Shown here: piece after piece, positions 61,537 through 64,000 of the stretch
How the letters are laid out: every line of letters begins with the position of its first letter
Numbering within the stretch: the first letter of the stretch is position 1
Assembly (NCBI RefSeq): GCF_000378485.1
Contig: NZ_KB899966.1
Location: forward strand, 310,001-374,000
Origin: Flavobacterium rivuli WB 3.3-2 = DSM 21788
GTDB taxonomy: Bacteria; Bacteroidota; Bacteroidia; Flavobacteriales; Flavobacteriaceae
Direction: 5' to 3'
Length of the DNA: 64,000 bases
Notes under the pieces: generated by a model
Databases searched by the model: none
What the model was told of the DNA's origin: nothing
The model's input: the letters and a program-made list of their open reading frames with translations, nothing else
Position numbers and translations under genes: made by a program

Positions 61537-61763
61537 TAATTTTATTTTTATATTCTATTAGATTTTTAAAGGTATTTTACCGTGAATTAATCTAAAAAAA
61601 AACTGTAAAAAATTTATTGCATAATGATTTTATTACAGGTGTTTAAGCTTGACATTTAAGGCCAAACGATGCTTTATTTACATGCAGCTATTAACATACT
61701 CATTAGCACTACAATAAGGATAAGCAATACATAATGTATTAATAAAGTAAATTATATTTATAC

Positions 61764-61790
61764 AAAAACCCTCTGCGATTACAGAGGGTT
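61764..61790 (-). terminator. Terminator of the lptF/G-ribB operon
   Basis: AACCCTCTG (61767-61775) pairs with CAGAGGGTT (61782-61790), with a T-run when read on the minus strand. It lies 27 bases after the ribB stop. Confidence 0.85.
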
Positions 61791-61817
61791 TAATATTATA
61801 TAAAATTTAAGTAGTAA

Positions 61818-62960
61818 TTAAAAGCTAACATATTCGGCTATTTCAAGCCCATAACCTATCATACCTACCCTTTTAGATTGTTCAGAATTGCTTAGCAATC
61901 GTATTTTATTAACATCTATGTCATGTAATATTTGTGCACCAATACCAAAATCTTTCACATCCATTTTTAATGGCGGTGCTTTGTGCGTACCATTTGCCTG
62001 AAGATTTTTGAGCTCTGTAATCCTTCCAAGTAATTCGGCAGGTTGCACTTCCTGATTGATAAATAATACTGCACCTTTGCCTTCGTCGTTTATGCGCTTA
62101 AACATACTATCAAGCTTTGTATCAGGATTATTTGTTAGCGTGCCTAAAATATCGTTGTTTATCTGGGTAGAATTTATTCTGGTAAGAATAGTATCTCCTG
62201 CATTCCAACTGCCTTTTGTAAGTGCCACATGAATTTGCCTGTTAGTTGTTTGCTCGTAGGCTCTTAACCTAAAAGTACCAAAACGTGTTTCTATATCAAA
62301 ATCTTCCTTTTTAACAATAAGGCTATCGTGCTGCATCCTGTATGCTACAAGATTTTCTATAGAAATTATTTTAAGGTCAAATTTCTCTGCAACTTTGTGT
62401 AGTTCAGGCAGGCGTGCCATAGAACCATCTTCGTTAAGTATCTCTACAAGTATACCTGCAGGCTTAAAGCCGGCAAGACGCGCAAGATCTATAGATGCCT
62501 CGGTATGCCCGGTACGGCGTAATACGCCACCCTGCTTAGCCCTTAACGGAAATATATGCCCGGGACGGCCTAAATCATAAGGTTTAGTTTCGTCATCTAC
62601 CAGTGCTTTTATCGTTTTAGCCCTGTCATGAACAGATATACCTGTAGTACACCCATGGCCTAAAAGGTCTATAGATACTGTAAACTGCGTTTCGTGCAGC
62701 ACCGTATTGTTAGCCACCATAAGGTTAAGATCAAGCTCTTTACAACGCTCTTCTGTAAGCGGGGCGCAAATAAGGCCACGCCCGTGGGTTGCCATAAAGT
62801 TTATCATTTCGGGAGTTACTTTCTCTGCAGCGGCAATAAAGTCGCCCTCGTTTTCACGGTCTTCGTCATCCACAACAATTATCACTTTACCTAAGCGAAT
62901 ATCTTCTATGGCTTCCTCTATCGTGTTGAGTTTTATTTTTTCTTCAGCAGGAACTATCAT
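61818..62960 (-). CDS. ribB: 3,4-dihydroxy-2-butanone 4-phosphate synthase with degenerate GTP-cyclohydrolase-II domain
   Basis: 380 residues. The RibB half (about 10-205) is intact: VVDDEDRENEGDF for metal and substrate, HGRGLICAP, and GGVLRRTGHTEASIDLARLAG. The RibA-like half (about 210-375) has lost the zinc ligands; where GxxxSxxCxCG is expected it reads GTLTNNPDTKLDSMF, and no QEGRG is found. It should therefore make only the four-carbon unit of riboflavin; RibA must be elsewhere. Its ATG overlaps the stop of the permease gene upstream (ATGA). Confidence 0.92.
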   Translation of the reverse strand: MIVPAEEKIKLNTIEEAIEDIRLGKVIIVVDDEDRENEGDFIAAAEKVTPEMINFMATHGRGLICAPLTEERCKELDLNLMVANNTVLHETQFTVSIDLLGHGCTTGISVHDRAKTIKALVDDETKPYDLGRPGHIFPLRAKQGGVLRRTGHTEASIDLARLAGFKPAGILVEILNEDGSMARLPELHKVAEKFDLKIISIENLVAYRMQHDSLIVKKEDFDIETRFGTFRLRAYEQTTNRQIHVALTKGSWNAGDTILTRINSTQINNDILGTLTNNPDTKLDSMFKRINDEGKGAVLFINQEVQPAELLGRITELKNLQANGTHKAPPLKMDVKDFGIGAQILHDIDVNKIRLLSNSEQSKRVGMIGYGLEIAEYVSF

Positions 62961-64000
62961 GCTTGTTTGGGTTTGGGTTTAAAAATTTTAGAAAAGGCCT
63001 TTTGTATAGGCGTTATAAAGTTATCAAAACTTATCAGGCCTATATCATTAGTGGCACGATAGGTTAATAATACGGCAAGCGGGCTTAACACGAACGTAGA
63101 CATCCATGAACCTAAAAATGGCGGGATACCATTTTCCTGGGCCAGCTTTCTGCCAAAGGTATTTATAAAGTGAAAAATAATAAATATAAGCACGGCAAAT
63201 ACTATAGGCAGCCCTAAACCTCCTTTACGTATTATAGCTCCAAGCGGCGCACCTATAAAGAACATAAGGATACAGGCAAATGCTATTACATATTTGTCAT
63301 ATAGTGCCAGCCAGTGGTTGTTTATATTTTTTATTTTCTCAATTAATTCATTTTTTCCGGACATTACTACATATTGTGTACTGCCCAAATTGTTATTTGC
63401 CACTTCCAGCACACGCATCCTGTCAGCTTTAGCTACGAGCGCAAGCAGGTCTTTAGGTGCATCATCTTTCTTTTTTATAATTGCTGCCTTAGCTAATTTT
63501 AAACTGTCTTTTGCCAAATCAATTGAATCCTGAATAAATAAAACTCTTGGAGTTCCGGCAATGACAGCATTAGAACGCTGCGCAATATTTGCAGTAATAC
63601 TCTTTGCATCTTTATTATAATTACCTTCAAGAGAATCAAGAGTATATTTAAGCTCAGATACATTTAGCATGTTGTTGGTATGCGCTACCTGCTCATCATC
63701 TTCATCGTTAGTATTAAGCGATGTAAGGTCTATATTCATTATCTGCTTAGAAAAGCTGCTTTTAGCAAAAGGTACTTTTTGGCGGTCAGCAGGTTTAGCA
63801 GATGTTATTTCTTCATAATAATAACCATCAAACAATTCAAGCTGTAACAAGTTACTTTTTTCGTTACTGGTTAGCAAACCCGTTTTAGACCGGATGATGG
63901 TAACGTTTGCAGCTCCGGGTTTTCGTTTATGGATTGTAACACCCGATAATTTTTCGCCATTTTCACCCGATTTTTTTTCAACTTTAATATTAAATGTACC
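62957..64000 (-). CDS. LptF/LptG family permease (amino terminus beyond window)
   Basis: The frame is open from 62957 to the window edge at 64000, so 347 residues of an expected 450-500 are seen. The window-edge part (ITIHKRKPG-like soluble beta segment) and the middle form the periplasmic jellyroll. The last 110 residues hold three membrane helices: YVIAFACILMFFIGAPLGAII, GLPIVFAVLIFIIFHFINTFG and FVLSPLAVLLTYRATND. GAPLGAIIRKGGLG is the family motif. It is part of the ABC transporter that extracts lipopolysaccharide from the inner membrane. Its stop overlaps the ribB start by 4 bases. Confidence 0.9.
   Translation of the reverse strand, partial: GTFNIKVEKKSGENGEKLSGVTIHKRKPGAANVTIIRSKTGLLTSNEKSNLLQLELFDGYYYEEITSAKPADRQKVPFAKSSFSKQIMNIDLTSLNTNDEDDEQVAHTNNMLNVSELKYTLDSLEGNYNKDAKSITANIAQRSNAVIAGTPRVLFIQDSIDLAKDSLKLAKAAIIKKKDDAPKDLLALVAKADRMRVLEVANNNLGSTQYVVMSGKNELIEKIKNINNHWLALYDKYVIAFACILMFFIGAPLGAIIRKGGLGLPIVFAVLIFIIFHFINTFGRKLAQENGIPPFLGSWMSTFVLSPLAVLLTYRATNDIGLISFDNFITPIQKAFSKIFKPKPKQA

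Noticed and set aside
1..64000. CRISPR array, insertion sequence, rRNA operon, replication origin, prophage structural genes
   Set aside because: No regularly spaced repeats, transposase, rRNA or phage motifs were seen on either strand; the only mobile trace is the integrase relic with its att-like repeat.

Overview
The window looks like chromosomal DNA of a member of the Flavobacteriaceae (Bacteroidota, close to Flavobacterium). The evidence is low GC, promoters of the TTTG / TAnnTTTG type, few Shine-Dalgarno sites, SusC/SusD proteins, a hybrid two-component regulator, a lipoprotein TamA-like partner of TamB, and a RibB with a degenerate RibA domain. No taxonomic search could be run, so the genus is an inference.

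Layout. (1) 1-14.2 kb is a housekeeping-type stretch: the 5' end of a possible glutamate dehydrogenase, an MBL-rhodanese protein, a TlpA-like lipoprotein, purC, the tamB-tamL outer-membrane assembly pair, a nucleoside phosphorylase, a 46-residue protein, apt and tRNA-Arg(ACG). (2) 14.3-16.05 kb is a gene graveyard. The 3' parts of a sigma-54 activator (minus) and a polysaccharide deacetylase (plus) face away from each other across a deletion scar, and each carries a further frameshift. (3) 16.2-31.0 kb is one minus-strand polysaccharide-utilisation locus: hybrid sensor/AraC regulator, SusC, SusD, GH130, MFS transporter, a putative (alpha/alpha)-barrel glycosidase of unrecognised family and a GH13 glucosidase. 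The inferred logic is: the regulator senses an oligosaccharide, SusCD imports it, GH130, GH13 and the unknown enzyme cut it, and the MFS protein moves the product across the inner membrane. (4) 31.3-60.4 kb is an accessory region of small stress, redox and detoxification genes: zinc-independent oxidoreductase with ArsR, isochorismatase, SnoaL and VOC proteins, SDR, RidA-like, OsmC, thioredoxin-reductase fusion, two pirins, luciferase-like monooxygenase, alpha/beta hydrolases, Na+/H+ antiporter, alginate-export-like porin and amidohydrolase. Four intact Crp/Fnr paralogues and one Crp relic are scattered through it. (5) 60.5-61.5 kb ends this region with a decayed tyrosine integrase, a duplicated terminator plus tRNA-3'-end module, and tRNA-Ser(UGA). 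This is the architecture of a genomic island inserted at a tRNA gene. (6) 61.8-64 kb returns to core genes, ribB(A) and an LptF/LptG permease that runs off the window.

The strongest unusual signals are: the integrase relic with the att-like duplication at tRNA-Ser; the divergent double-truncation scar at 15.24 kb; the PUL with its unassigned glycosidase; matched ArsR-type operator candidates in front of the ArsR gene and its oxidoreductase; and several gene relics in the spaces of the accessory region. GC appears higher at about 52-60 kb than in the flanks. This was judged by eye and not computed.
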